A stretch of 64,000 bases of DNA, taken from positions 372,001 to 436,000 of the forward strand of contig NJPS01000050.1 of NCBI GenBank assembly GCA_002946415.1, read 5' to 3'. This DNA is from Rutstroemia sp. NJR-2017a BVV2. Taxonomy: Eukaryota > Ascomycota > Leotiomycetes > Helotiales > Rutstroemiaceae. Below, one piece after another: positions 10,427 to 21,855 of the stretch. Within the stretch, counting starts at the first letter, position 1. Every line of letters begins with the position of its first letter. The notes under the pieces are model-generated. The model saw only the letters and a list, made by a program, of their open reading frames with translations. It had not been told where the DNA came from and searched no databases. A program made the translations under genes and the position numbers.

Positions 10427-11225
10427 TCATCTAAACTTGCTAACAATAACCGCAATGATGAGCAAAACCAAAACCGTAATGATAGCCACAGTGATTATCC
10501 GATTGGTAGCCATCCTAAACAAAATGGAGAGGTAAGTAAATGTCCATAGAGATGACTTGGGGGAAAGGGATGAATTACCTACGAGACATCCCCCTCAAAG
10601 TCTTGACACTTCGATCCACAAAGCCTTCACTCTGTATCAAGGTATCATGGGTATGTTGAATTGTCTCTCTCTGTCTATGCAGGTCTGCAAGTGTACTGGC
10701 TCCGATAGCCTCAGTTTCATTAGCCAATGCCTGGCTAGCCTTCAGTCTCTGCGAACTTCGATCCAGTCTGTCTGTTCCTGATAGCAGTTGCTGTCTTTGT
10801 TCGAGTTGAACATCATTTGGGTTGTCGGAATATCTTGAGCCGAATAAAGCGGAGCGATCATTTTCCAGTGATCTCAGTTTCCTCTTTGAGACATCGACAT
10901 CTGCTTCGTGATTTCGGAATCGTTGGTTGACTTTTGTACGAGTCGCGGAAGGGATGTTCTGTTTTTCGAGGCGCATTTGATCAAGCTAGCCAGAATGTAA
11001 GTATTTGTACGTCAACTCTTAGGTATTTAAATATCTAGAGCCTACCAACTCGTTCGCCTCTTCCAGAGCTCTTTCTGCTTGGCTGATGGCTGCTTTGCGC
11101 GGTTCTCCAGTTAAATCGGGAATCTGGTCCAGCTTTTGGTTCAAGTCGGCTTGCACCAATTTGAGTTCTGCTTCATAACTGCTGAACAGTTCCGAGCCTG
11201 CATCAGTATCAAGAGGATTCGCCAT
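10427..11225 (-). CDS. VTI1: v-SNARE Vti1 (Qb-SNARE)
   Basis: Membrane-fusion SNARE of Golgi-to-endosome/vacuole traffic. Minus-strand exons are 11225-11046, 10985-10579 and 10514-10427, giving 224 aa (yeast Vti1 has 217). The N-terminal three-helix Vti1 domain contains SYEAELKLVQADLNQKLDQI and ANELLDQMRLE (joined across intron 1). The SNARE helix includes SSQRLKASQALANETEAIGA and STLADLHRQRETIQHTHDTL. The C-terminal anchor IITVAIITVLVLLIIAVIV is completed by the last exon and is followed by only SKFR, typical of a tail-anchored SNARE. The last donor must be AG|GTAATT to keep frame. Divergent from the amine-oxidase-like gene. Confidence 0.95.
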
Positions 11226-12228
11226 TTTGTTAGAGTGGAGGAGGTGTCGGGGTGGTGGGAGAAACGGGGGATCGATGGAACGAGGTGTTCGAGTGGTGAA
11301 AGACGGTAGCCTTGAGATGCGGTTGATTGCGTCGCACGCAGGGATTAAATGGTGTCACTAAAGTAATATACAATCAAGAGAAGGAAATGACCAGAGAAAG
11401 CAAGACCGAATGCTGCTGATTTGAAGAATTGTACTTTTATTGAATTGTTACGATATAAGAAGCGTTATGGTTGGAGAGGAGAGATGTGGTTTGGAGAAGG
11501 GAGGTTCGCAAGTTGCGACAACGTAACTCGACAGCCGTCACCTCAAAGCGATCCACAGTTTCAAGCCACAGCTGATATTTCTCACGTGATGAAGAGGAAA
11601 TGCTAGCGCCACAATGCCACGACTATGTCACTGCCACAACTCTAGCCACAGCTCGGTGAACTTGTAACATTTTTGTCCGGTGCACAGATGATTTATCCTC
11701 GTAGATGTGGAAAGTCCAAACATCCCACCAAGAAATTCTTGGTCTGGAGGCTGGAAACTCGAGGCTGGAGCTGGGAGCTGGGAGCTGGAAGGCAGATGAA
11801 GGAAAATGGAAGGATTCTTACAGTTTTCTGTAGGTGTGGGAAAATACTATATATGCATCGGCTCCTTCTCAGACGTTGCAATTGAAGCTATTGGAGCTAC
11901 CCTCTCATATCTACATATCTATCTATGCGACACACGACCTTCCCAGCTCAATCAACACACATACCCCTCCCAAGCTGCTAATCCAGCCAGCCACCTACGG
12001 ATACGTACTTAAGCTGCTTGCGCCCAAATAGCTCAACCACTATCTCGACACCACCAATGCACCATCACTAACATCGACAGCGACCCTTCATCTGCTGTTC
12101 TTTACCTAAGATCTGCGCGCGCTGATTGGTCCATCTGCACCTCTACGACAGCATCTGCGCCAACTTCCAAGGCATCTAGACCGCGCATAATTCCTCGTAC
12201 TGACATGTGAAATTGCCGTTACCTCAAA
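11226..12228. other. Divergent promoter region, VTI1 / flavoprotein
   Basis: One kilobase of shared upstream DNA. It contains a short imperfect gctggga repeat near 11765-11790 and a pyrimidine/CA-rich leader (11930-12228) typical of fungal 5' UTRs. No gene seen. Confidence 0.5.
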
Positions 12229-14189
12229 ATGCCTTCAACTCCCCAACCTTCCAACCCATCAAGTCCTCACGCAGCACACCAACACACCCAGTCCACCATG
12301 TCTGCCCATCTATCCGAAAAGTTTCCCAGGCAGAAAGTCGCCATCATAGGAAGCGGATGCGCTGGAATCGGCGCGCTATGGGCTCTCAACCGAACCCACC
12401 ACGACGTCTACATCTACGAAGCCGCGGATCGATTGGGAGGTCACACGAATACTGTCAACTACACATACAATGGGCATACCACGCCCGTCGACACTGGCTT
12501 CATTGTGATGAATACAGCTACCTATCGTATGTTTGCGCGCCTCCCTTCTATTCGAATTGTGAATGCGCCAGGTAATAACCATCTTTATAGCAAACTTTCT
12601 CAATTTTCTCAAACAAATCAAAATACCCATAGTCCCGACGGATATGACATTTGCTGTCTCGCGAGATAAAGGATTGTTCGAGTGGGCGGGAACGTCTCTC
12701 TCATCCGTGTTTGCTCAGCGGAAGAATCTCTTTTCGTTACGGATGTGGAGGATGATATTTGATATCATCCGATTCAATCAATTTGCCCTGGACTTACTTA
12801 GAGAAGAAGATATCACCCAAGAGCAATTGGTGAATGGGAACGCGAAGGTCAATGGGAAGTCAAAATATGGCGAAGACAGGAGACCAGAAAGCATTGGGGA
12901 ATACCTAGAACGAGAAGGATACTCGGATGCGTTTAGGGATGATTATCTTATCCCAATGACGGCTGCGGTATGGAGTACGAGCCCTGATAAATGTTCGTTG
13001 GAATTTCCTGCTGTTACTCTAGTTCGATTCATGTAAGCCTCCCCTCCCCACTCCCTCTTAAATCCCCATCCAGTGCAACGTACATCTAACAATCCCTTCC
13101 TTCAGGTGGAATCACCACCTCCTAAGCACCATCTCCGCCCGCCCACAATGGCTTACCATCCCCGGTGGCGCCAAAACCTACATCGACGCCGTAATGCGTG
13201 GCTTTCCCCCGAACCACATCTTCCTCTCCACCCCCGTTGAATCCATAACCGACGACCCCCTCACCAACCGCGTGCATCTACACCTCTCCTCCGGCGCTGA
13301 AGAGATCTACGACCACGTGATCCTCGCCACCCACGGCGACACCGCGCACAACCTCATCCGCTCTTCCTCGACCCCTCTCGAGCGCAGCATCCTCTCCGCC
13401 TTCCAAACCAGCAAGAACACCGCCGTCCTGCACTCTGATCTTTCCCTAATGCCGCGCAACCGCTCCGCCTGGGCAGCCTGGAACTACCTCACCTCCTCCA
13501 GCTCCTCCAACCCCAATACCCCTTACCCGTCCGCCGACCCCAAAAAGCCCTCCCAAGTCTGCCTCACCTACAACATGAACATCCTGCAACACCTCCCCGT
13601 CTCCAAATACTCCCACATCCTCGTAACCCTCAACCCGCTCTCCCCGCCCGCCCCCTCACTCACCCACAGCACCTACACCTACCGGCACCCCCTCTATACC
13701 ACGCGCGCCATCGCCGCGCAAAAAGAACTACATAAGATTCAAAACACGAGGAGGATTTCCTACGCAGGCGCATGGACCGGGTATGGCTTCCACGAAGACG
13801 CGTTCTCGTCCGGGGTGCGCGTCGCGCGCGATCACCTGGGCGCGGCGGTTCCGTTCCGGTGGAAGGAAAGCGAGTTTGCTAGGGGGAGGAGGCCCGCGGT
13901 GGGGTGGAAGGAGTGGGTGGCTAGGTGGGTGGTGGGGTGGGTGCAGGTTTGGGTGGGGGTGCTGGATTGGGTTTTGGGGTGGGTGGAGATGGTACTGGGG
14001 GTGGGGGTGGGGGTTTTGGAGGAGAGAGTGCTAGGGGAGGGGAAAGCGGGTGTGGATGGGAAGGGGAAGAGGAGGATGGTTTTGGGGAGAAGGGGGGAGG
14101 GAGAGCCAGCGGATGGGAGGAATGGGATTGGGATTACGAATGGGAATGGTGTGTTGATGGGGAAGGGGAGGAGGAAGAAGATTGAGTGA
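12229..14189 (+). CDS. FAD-dependent amine-oxidase-like oxidoreductase
   Basis: Flavoprotein of the amine-oxidase superfamily (predicted NAD/FAD-binding, COG2907-like); substrate unknown. Exons are 12229-12526, 12591-13032 and 13106-14189, giving 607 aa. The dinucleotide fold VAIIGSGCAGIGALWAL ends in IYEAADRLGGHTNT, the usual ADP-ribose and FAD contacts. The FAD-closing motif near the end of the catalytic part is SYAGAWTGYGFHEDAFSSGV. After about residue 470 the chain becomes a Trp/Val/Gly-rich stretch with regularly spaced W residues, then a basic Gly-rich tail; this part coincides with extreme G/T bias and may be poorly conserved or membrane-associated. An alternative start at 12298 (accATGt) would remove 23 low-complexity residues. 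Confidence 0.88.
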
Positions 14190-14783
14190 GGGGAATGGAT
14201 AGGATGGAATGCGGTGGCCACGAGGAGTATATATATAGTGTGGGTAACGAACTTAACTTTAAGCGGTGTGTATGTATGAATAGCAAGCAAGCAAGCAGTC
14301 AATGGATTTGGTTTGTCGTAAAGACCTTAAACATATGTATGTTGCTTGAAGTAGCGATCGAAGATTCGGATTTTGAGTTGGTTTGTTGAAAGGCGGGAGC
14401 TAGGCCAGCACTAAGTACAAAGTACTTAAGCTCTTCTCTTCGTCCGACTCTACCTCTCCTCTTCCTAGATCTATACGGTTCCTATTCTGCCATCGCATTT
14501 CGAGATTCCACCTACCTGCCTACTTACAAAAAACACCACCAGTTATTCCAAGTCCGCAGCCGCTATGTCAAACACCACGATCAACTGCAACTGCAGCAGC
14601 AGTCCTGCAACGCCACCTCTCCATACGTAGTCACACAACAGGATCTGCCGAGAATCTTCCTTATCGTTACTATACTTTCATACCTCATGGTCCCTCTTTC
14701 CATAACCTGCTTTCTCGCAGTGAACAAGGAGAAGAAGAAGTCCAAGTACAGGGGAGGGGGAGGGGGAGGGGGACCAGCGCAAG
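14190..14783. other. Intergenic stretch with an ATG-less hydrophobic frame
   Basis: A frame open from about 14450 past 14900 encodes a clear membrane segment (IFLIVTILSYLMVPLSITCF, about 14650-14715), but it has no upstream ATG except the internal one at 14687. It may be an exon of the small gene annotated next. Also a (GGGGGA)n purine tract near 14750-14772. Confidence 0.35.
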
Positions 14784-15080
14784 ATGGATGTTCCACTGCA
14801 GAATTACCCAGAACCAACGTCGGACTATCCAGCGCCGCAACACGGGACCTCGAGCACCGCGCCAGTCCCGCCTGCAACTACCGCGCGGAACAACAAGCTG
14901 GTGCATGAACATAAGTTGGGGACGGCGACAGGATGGAAAAGCGCATTGGATGAGATGGACCGGAATTCAGAAGCGGACCAGAAGAGTCCGGGGATTAGAG
15001 ATCGACTTCAGCTTATAAAGGGGGAATGTGATGAGTGGCGGCAGAAGCAGGGGTGGCCGCCTCGTGAATGGGGGTTTTGA
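14784..15080 (+). CDS. Small hypothetical protein (weak)
   Basis: 98-codon frame with an ATG at 14784. It ends in a hydrophilic region with balanced charges (GWKSALDEMDRNSEADQ and RDRLQLIKGECDEWRQKQGW) that looks more like real protein than chance. I do not recognise the family. A neighbouring frame just upstream encodes a transmembrane helix, and an ATG at 14565 (MSNTTINCNC) is in the same frame as this ORF but separated by stops. A spliced small membrane protein joining these pieces is possible, but I found no intron that clearly works. Confidence 0.3.
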   Translation: MDVPLQNYPEPTSDYPAPQHGTSSTAPVPPATTARNNKLVHEHKLGTATGWKSALDEMDRNSEADQKSPGIRDRLQLIKGECDEWRQKQGWPPREWGF

Positions 15081-16272
15081 TTCTTGGTGGTTCTGTAATG
15101 TTTAGTATCTTTGTTCTTTTTGAGGATTTGAGATTCGAATGGCGATGTTGGGGGGGTAGAAACTGCTAGCTCGAATAGGAGGGGAGAGGCTGTTGTTGCT
15201 GTTGCTGCTGCTTCTTCGAGGAGAGGTGTAGTGGTTGTTAGGATTGCTATATTTAATGTCTGGTAGGTCTGATAATAATTTGGTGAACTTTGAATTCTTG
15301 TATATATCATCGGAAGGTTTTGTACTCTTAGGGATGTTTTCAGTAGCATAATCCTTGATATTTCCTCTATTGTTTGTGGGTGGTGGGAAAGGAAGAGAGC
15401 CTGAGGGCTAACTCACCAGACTACTAGTATTCTAGAGTATAGGAAGAATTTAGGGTGTTGAAAATATTGAAAAGGTTTGGAGCTAGGTACACTGAAAAGA
15501 TTAGGAGCACTTAAAAGATTTGGAGTATTGAAAATATTTGAAGTATTGAGAGCATCGAGTAAAAGGAGGAGTGGCAAATTATTTAAACTTGGAGGCCGGA
15601 AAATGCGGAATATTTGCTCGCCTCAACACAGTAGCACCAGTACAATCACTTGCTAGCCGGTGAAAATAGCTCTCGCTTCAATAGTACTTTTCAATAGAAT
15701 TAGGATCGAGAAAAACGGAGTGCACACACAGTAGATGTTATCTGCTAACGCCAGTTCCAGCGTGACCTACACAAGTCGTATAACCTCGAACTCTATACCA
15801 TAGGATATATGATGCGAATTCAACTCCCGAGTCCCTTAGGAAAAGCGAAATATCTCAAGAATGATATACAAGTAACAGTTTACTGTGGGGCGAGTCAGCT
15901 AGGTTATGCTGCGATGGGAAGACTATCTGAAGAGATTGAACAAGAGGTATCTATCTTAACGGGATGAGACCGTGAAGTTTTTTCCCGAAATATAAAGTGG
16001 TTTCAGGTCTACTTAGTATTTGGAATAAACAATTGTGCCCTTTGACGGCTCTCAATTTCGCAGCAGTCAGTAGGGTTCATCACTTGAACAAAAATTGGAA
16101 ATGTTCAAAGCTGCGTTATGAGGGACGGCAACACGTTCGCGCGCGCTCATCAAGTAAAGTGACTTCACCTGTCATAATCATCATATACACGCTCAATTCC
16201 CTTCATTAATCATAGCCCGACACTCAGCAAGCCAGGTCCAGTAATTCAAAGAACCATATACCACCCCAAAAT
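15081..16272. other. Intergenic stretch, 1.2 kb
   Basis: No gene recognised. Contains a degenerate 18-bp minisatellite (listed separately) and A/T-rich sequence. Confidence 0.5.
15491..15562. repeat. Degenerate 18-bp minisatellite, about four units
   Basis: Successive 18-base units actgaaaagattaggagc, acttaaaagatttggagt, attgaaaatatttgaagt and attgagagcatcgagtaa share a NNTgaAaagaTttgGAGt-like consensus. A further weak unit begins near 15467. Confidence 0.6.
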
Positions 16273-16948
16273 CTAATCATCATACTTCCCACTCAACCTC
16301 ACCAACCCCTCCTTCTCATTCTCCCCCTTACTCCTCCTCGCCCACCCCGGCGCCTCATCGATTCCCTCCTCCTCCTCCTTATCGCCCTGCTCCTTCGTAT
16401 GATGCACTGACGTAGGCGCGTGCTCCGCCGGTGAGTAGATTGTATACAGAATCAACGGCTCGTCTCCGGTGTTCACAAACTGGTGCTGTGTTCCGGCTGG
16501 AACAACCATCAGATCCCCCTTTTGCACTTCTTGGTCTTTGCCGTTGATGGTCGCGAGACCCCGGCCGGAAGTGAATGTCAGTGCTTGGTCGACGGTGTGG
16601 ACTTCATCGCCGATGTCGCCGCCGACGGGGATGGTCATTAGTACGACTTGGGAGTAGAGGCCGGTGAACTGGGGGGTGGGGTTAGAGTGTGCTTTATGAG
16701 GGTATTGGATATGAGGTACGTACGAGAACTTTGCGGAATTCGGAAGAAGATGCAGGGAGGGAAGAGGTCATTTGGGGGAAATACACCATTTCGTGCTTGG
16801 GGGGCGACGAATTGGGCGTGACTTTGGATGCCATGGTGCGGGTTATGTTTGAATTGACGATGATTGAAGGGGCTCTACTGGATAGAAGCTTGGATGAGGT
16901 TTTGCGCAGGGTGGATGAGAGAAGTGTGCGGGTGAGTGAGGGCAACAT
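16273..16948 (-). CDS. Cupin-domain protein with mitochondrial-type presequence
   Basis: Minus-strand exons are 16948-16724 and 16668-16273, giving 206 aa. The N-terminus (MLPSLTRTLLSSTLRKTSSK) is rich in Arg/Ser/Leu and free of acids, as in a mitochondrial presequence; an internal ATG (MASKVTP) could give a cytosolic form. Across the intron the chain reads FRKVL/FTGLYSQVVLMTIPVGG. A cupin core follows: motif 1 region GDEVHTVDQALTFTSGRG (one His kept) and motif 2 GDLMVVPAGTQHQFVN. The tail is acidic, then basic. Enzymatic role unknown; many such single-domain cupins bind a metal. Divergent from COX11, another mitochondrial protein, with about 540 bp between starts. Confidence 0.87.
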
Positions 16949-17487
16949 TGTGGGATGGGAGAAAGGAGAGAGGGGTTATATAAGGATGACGGAATATGGG
17001 CTGCTATGTACAATGTACAGAATGAACGAGGCAAATGGAGGAGGTATGATATATTATCAACAAAGAAAGTCTAGACCTGTGTTTGCGCAGTAAAATGTTG
17101 ATGTCATTTACCTGCCGTTTGGCCTGCAGAAGAGGGGTTTTGTCATCGGGCTGCAGGCGCGAGAAAGCTTATTCATATCGATTCAATCTAGAATCTTTTG
17201 ATGATCTTTCAATTAATTCGGTGGTATGTCGGGTTTGCATGGTATTGAATGAGCTGGCAGACAGAATATCAGAGTATTGATAACATAATATAAAATTGTT
17301 TCCGCTTTCATCAATGCCGAGCGAGCCCGTGAGGGACTGGATATGGATGACGCAGATAGCTCGGTGGTGGAGGTAAGGATACCCCAGATTTCCGGATCGG
17401 AATAATATTTCGCCCCTCTGCATCTAGAATTTATGATGACTTTATCCAAACATACGATTTCATTGGTAAAGCAATACAACTCTCACG
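16949..17487. other. Bidirectional promoter region, cupin / COX11
   Basis: Shared upstream region of two divergent genes with mitochondrial-type N-termini. No gene or striking repeat seen. Confidence 0.5.
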
Positions 17488-18407
17488 ATGAATACTATAC
17501 CCCGGATATCAAGGACGTTCGGAAGCAGAAATGCCAGTTGGATATGTTCAGCATGTGCGAAGTCGAAGAGCCCAGCTGCACCGTTCTTCAAGTCCTCCAT
17601 AAGCAGAAATATAACCTCTACCACTCCGAGAGCTCGACAAAATGTAGCGCCGACCATGGAGCAATTGAGGGCACCGTTTTCGCAGAAGAATAGTTCTACC
17701 ATGTATTACACTCTCAGTATTATTCTAGGGACCGTGGCATTCTCCTATGGTTCGGTGCCTATGTATAAAATGGTACATTTCTTTCATTCCACGCCACCTT
17801 TGGGCTTCCCAAGCTAAACACTTGTCTTTACAGATCTGCCAAACAACAGGTTGGGGCGGCCAACCCATTAAATCACCCGGCCACGGCGGCCTTGAAGGCG
17901 AAGACCCCTCCGAACGTCTGCGACCCGTCACATCCGCCAAACGAATAAGAGTCACCTTCAACGGATCCGTTTCCGACGTCCTGCCGTGGAAATTCACCCC
18001 GCAGCAACGAGAAGTCCGCGTCCTGCCCGGCGAAACCGCATTAGCATTCTACACCGCGACGAACAAGTCCGACGAAGATATAATAGGCGTGGCGACGTAC
18101 AGTGTGACGCCAGGACAGGTAGCGCCGTATTTCAGCAAGATTCAATGTTTCTGTTTCGAGGAACAGAGGTTGAATGCGGGGGAGACGGTGGATATGCCGG
18201 TTTTCTTTTATATTGACCCGGATTTTGTTAATGATCCGAATATGAAGGGGATTGAACAGGTAACGCTGAGTTATACGTTTTTTAGTAAGTTAGCTTCTTT
18301 TCTGGCATTGTGAGATAGGGAGAGGTTGTTATGGGAGATGTTAACGTGTTGCAGAAGCTAGATATGATTCCAATGGACGACTGAAAGCTATGCCGGTGGG
18401 TATGTAG
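17488..18407 (+). CDS. COX11: Cytochrome c oxidase assembly protein COX11/CtaG
   Basis: Inner-membrane copper chaperone that delivers copper to the CuB site of Cox1. Exons are 17488-17772, 17834-18284 and 18355-18407, giving 262 aa. The N-terminus (MNTIPRISRTFGSRNASW) is a likely mitochondrial presequence. A single transmembrane helix follows at about 72-92 (YYTLSIILGTVAFSYGSVPM) and leads into the conserved YKMICQTTGWGG junction, which is rebuilt by intron 1. The copper ligands are in KIQCFCFEEQ, and the conserved C-terminal strands include VDMPVFFYIDPDF and VTLSYTFFKARY (across intron 2). Length and order match the family. Confidence 0.96.
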
Positions 18408-19308
18408 ATTATTACAGTGTAAGATACGTTGTTGGCGACGGGTACTGCCTGAGACGATAGACTCATAGATAATTGCGAAGCATTACAATAAGCTACACAA
18501 CTCTTCTTATTCTTTCCAATTCTCCAAATGTTCCTGGTCTTTATTTCTTTTGATTTCTTGCTCTCGTCGCCAATTATCTTAAAAATTCAGTGGCCTGCTT
18601 TTCGGCGACAGAAAAGCATTAACATCGATATCCAATGGCAAACGGGCCAGTGTAACATGCTCTCTAGGTCAGAAATAACGGGCCGAAAATATTACTCAAA
18701 AGACATTTAGACAATGAAAACATTATAATATCTTAAAGTGTTGCGAATATTTGTCCGATGATAGTAATCAGCTGCAATATATTGTCCTAAATCGGCCTGT
18801 TTTTTCTATGCCGAAAGACATGATAACTTTATCGGATCATACATACTCCGACAGCCCTACCAGTTCTATCGGATCTTGGAATTTTGGAACGCCATCTTCC
18901 AGACGAAAAAACTAATAAAATATCTACAGGAGCGAGTGAATGATCCACCGAGTTTTTGGGCAAATTGGTGAATTCGATGATGTAGTTAACCGCAAGAGCT
19001 GTTTACTGGTTAAGATCAAGGTCAAGGCCCTATGACCCAGCCTTATAACATTCAACATCATCCGGAAAGGAAAATACTTACCTTCACTCATTGTTTGTAT
19101 TCAACATACATACCTACTTTGTCATTGTTAGATACCAGAATAACGAGTTACTGTTCAGTTGTTGACCTGAAGTAAGGCACTTTTCCCGCTGCCTGTTTCG
19201 ATCAGCCGACCCTTATTCTATTAGGTATTTGCGACCCTCGAACAAACCTTTCATCTATCGCTCTTGGTAACCAGGAAACCTTTATTATTCTACGGAGGAA
19301 GAGCTTTC
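18408..19308. other. Intergenic stretch, 0.9 kb
   Basis: Mostly A/T-rich, with no gene seen. The last 200 bases probably hold the F-box gene promoter and leader. Confidence 0.5.
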
Positions 19309-20099
19309 ATGATGAACATCAGTAGGAACTTCAAACCTACACCAGGTTTCAAACAATGTTTTGAGGAAGAAATGCGCAAACTTGTTATTGGTCCCACGAT
19401 GAGTCTTCCCACACGACCATCCCTCTCTGAATCTCTTTCCTCTCCAGCAGATGATTCAGACGAGATGACAGAGACAACCAGAAAACGAGAGCTTCTTCAT
19501 CTGGCCTTCATCACCACTCCACCAGAAATCATTCTCCAGGTATATCGCCATCTCAACCCTATCGATACCATCTGCTTCAGTCTCATCAAGTACGATACTC
19601 CCCGCCTCCCCTCATACCCATCCAATCTAACTCCCCTAGTAAATACATCCGCAACATCTACACCTCCCACCTGCACAACCCCAACCACCTCAGCACCTCC
19701 CTCTCCCTCGGCTCCCCCTCATCCCCCCACCCCGTGCCCACGCAATCCGGCTGCCGGCACTGCGTCCCCGTGCTGCACTACCCCGCACACTGCCAGCTGC
19801 ACTACCATCTGCGGTCATTCATGCCCGCAGAGCTCAACTACTGCGCCGGACAGTGCCAGAAGTATACTTCTGGCACAGGAAGCGCGGATGGGGTGGCTAG
19901 GGAGTGCGCCGCTTGTGGGAGAAGCTATCGGAAGCAGTATGAGCGGGGGAGGAGGATGCTGGATATGATGCGGGATGTGGCGGGTGAGGGACAGGGGATG
20001 GTGAGGAGGACCGAGAGGTTGCGGAAGTGGTATGAGCAGACGCAGTATGAGGGGACGGGGAGGAGGGCGGTGGGAGAGGCGAGGGTGAGAAGGAGGTAG
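19309..20099 (+). CDS. F-box-like protein
   Basis: Putative substrate adaptor of an SCF-type ubiquitin ligase. Exons are 19309-19589 and 19640-20099, giving 246 aa; the intron, at a CTAAC branch, lies inside the F-box. The box reads TTPPEIILQVYRHLNPIDTI followed by CFSLINKYIRNIY, close to the LP.EI...I...L common in fungal F-boxes. Downstream are Cys/His pairs (CRHC, HYPAHC, CAGQC, CAAC) that could form a small zinc-binding module, as seen in many fungal F-box proteins. The C-terminal 60 residues are basic and Arg-rich. The target is unknown. The 5' half of exon 2 is C-rich and the 3' half G-rich on the coding strand. Confidence 0.75.
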
Positions 20100-21855
20100 G
20101 GAGGGTGTGTGCTGGCACGGAAGACTATTGTGATATCATAGATTAGATTGCTGGGACTGCCTGGAATAAACATGGTACGGAATTTGAATCGGTGTTTGGA
20201 TTTTGCTACTGCCTGAGAGAAGGATAGCGTTGGTAGAATAGGATATACAGTGAAGCGATATGCTTTATACTTCATCCAAGGACCTTGTGCGCACAGATAT
20301 AGAGTGAAGAAACATGTTTGCTTTGTAGTCCTAAGACTTTTACATATATACATAATTATGATAGATATTGATATGATTTATTCTTATTATTTGTCCGGAG
20401 ACTTTCATCCACCTGAATCTAAAACATAATCGAGATACACCTCCAGCCAAATATTTCTTAATAAAGATGCATCTTCTTCTCCTGTGCGCATACTGTTTTA
20501 CTTCCTGAGCTGCACTCACTCAAGAAACTTGCTCGGAACCACGAAAACTTTTCTCTACAATATGCTTTTTCCTGAGATCACTGTACGAGGGAGTTTTATG
20601 GATCGGTATCAATTATCTTCTCCAATTCCATTGAGGAAAAAGCATATGCAGACTTTGGACCTTGAAATACAAGTCGCGGTGCATGCTAACTAGCCATGAC
20701 GGTGCAAGGGACAGGCTGGAAACTGATACGGTCCGCAAGCTCTTGCCTCGAGATCAAGAAATAAGACTTCGCACTAGCTATCTTGTCATGTAAGATCAAG
20801 TCCCTTCCATTCCTACACCGGGGATGTATCTCAAATGTAGTTTGTCGCCCGCATCTGCGGAAACAGCGAACTTTGAAAGGATATTCTCATGCCAGGAGGA
20901 GATGAGTGCGGTGTATAATCGTCGGCATTGACTTTACGGAGAGCTTCGCTTCGTAGCTTTCCGATTACAACAAATGGCAGGTTGGCAGTTGCCTGCTGTT
21001 GGGGATAGTTCCCACTGCTCAGCAGAGCGGAGTCTGTTGCGTATTTATATTTGGAGGTTTCGACAGGACAGCATCAAGTGATCCAGTTCGGAACGTGACG
21101 GCACTCTTGCGAGTGGCTGTACTCGTACGTAGTTCCAGCACGTCTGGAAGTAGCCGTCACGGCTTCCATCCCAGGCTCGGTACCACACATGCCCATTTTC
21201 AAAGGCTTTTCGTTTCGTGGTGAATGTCTGAAGCTGTAATCACCAACATTCTCAAAATATCAAATATACACATATACATGCGACCTCGTCATCCGCGGAC
21301 TTCCAGCGCGTTGTGAAATTAAGCTTGAAAGAACACAGAGCTCCACTCCTCGGCCCGTCCACGCGGTACGCATCCGAGTACATTGCATTAGTCTTATCTA
21401 TGTTCGTATGTTTGCCGTTGCTAGGTTATATAATTGGCTTGCAATATAAATTCCAACAGTTGGTAGCTAGGCAGTCATCAGCAAGCGGAAAACTAACCCC
21501 AAAACGATTAGCAAGGTCGCTGGCGCTTCTTGCCGAGGTACATCCGGCTGGGTATAAACAGGTGAGATTTCTCCCGTTGGTTATCTCTGTCTTGTTCTTC
21601 TTCGCTCAATCGTAAGTAGTTTCTGTGGCGTGTTTCTGGCTTTCTTGGAGTTGAGAAAAAGTGGGAGGAATACTCACGGTGTGGCTTAACATGCCGTCCT
21701 ATTTTCCTCCAAGTCCAAATGTCGCTCTAAACTGCCTTTTTCTGGGCTTCATCATCTACTTCTTTCTATTCAGCGCCCAACACCATAGACTCAGCACCAC
21801 GCTTCAACAACCTCACTTGTATCAACAGCAAAAACCCAATCCCACTCCTCCCATC
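20100..21855. other. Intergenic stretch, 1.75 kb, with a possible leader exon
   Basis: No certain gene. An open frame from 21313 (first ATG 21399) to a strong donor GTAAGT at 21612 contains hydrophobic segments, and could splice in frame (acceptor ...ttcag near 21773) to the next gene. An ATG at 21691 would instead add a signal-anchor-like helix (NCLFLGFIIYFFLF) to that gene. Confidence 0.35.

Noticed and set aside
13783..14185. Gly-rich alternative frames (GGGGVGAGLGG-like) within the flavoprotein exon
   Set aside because: Product of the G-rich composition in a shifted frame; the main frame continues from conserved domains.
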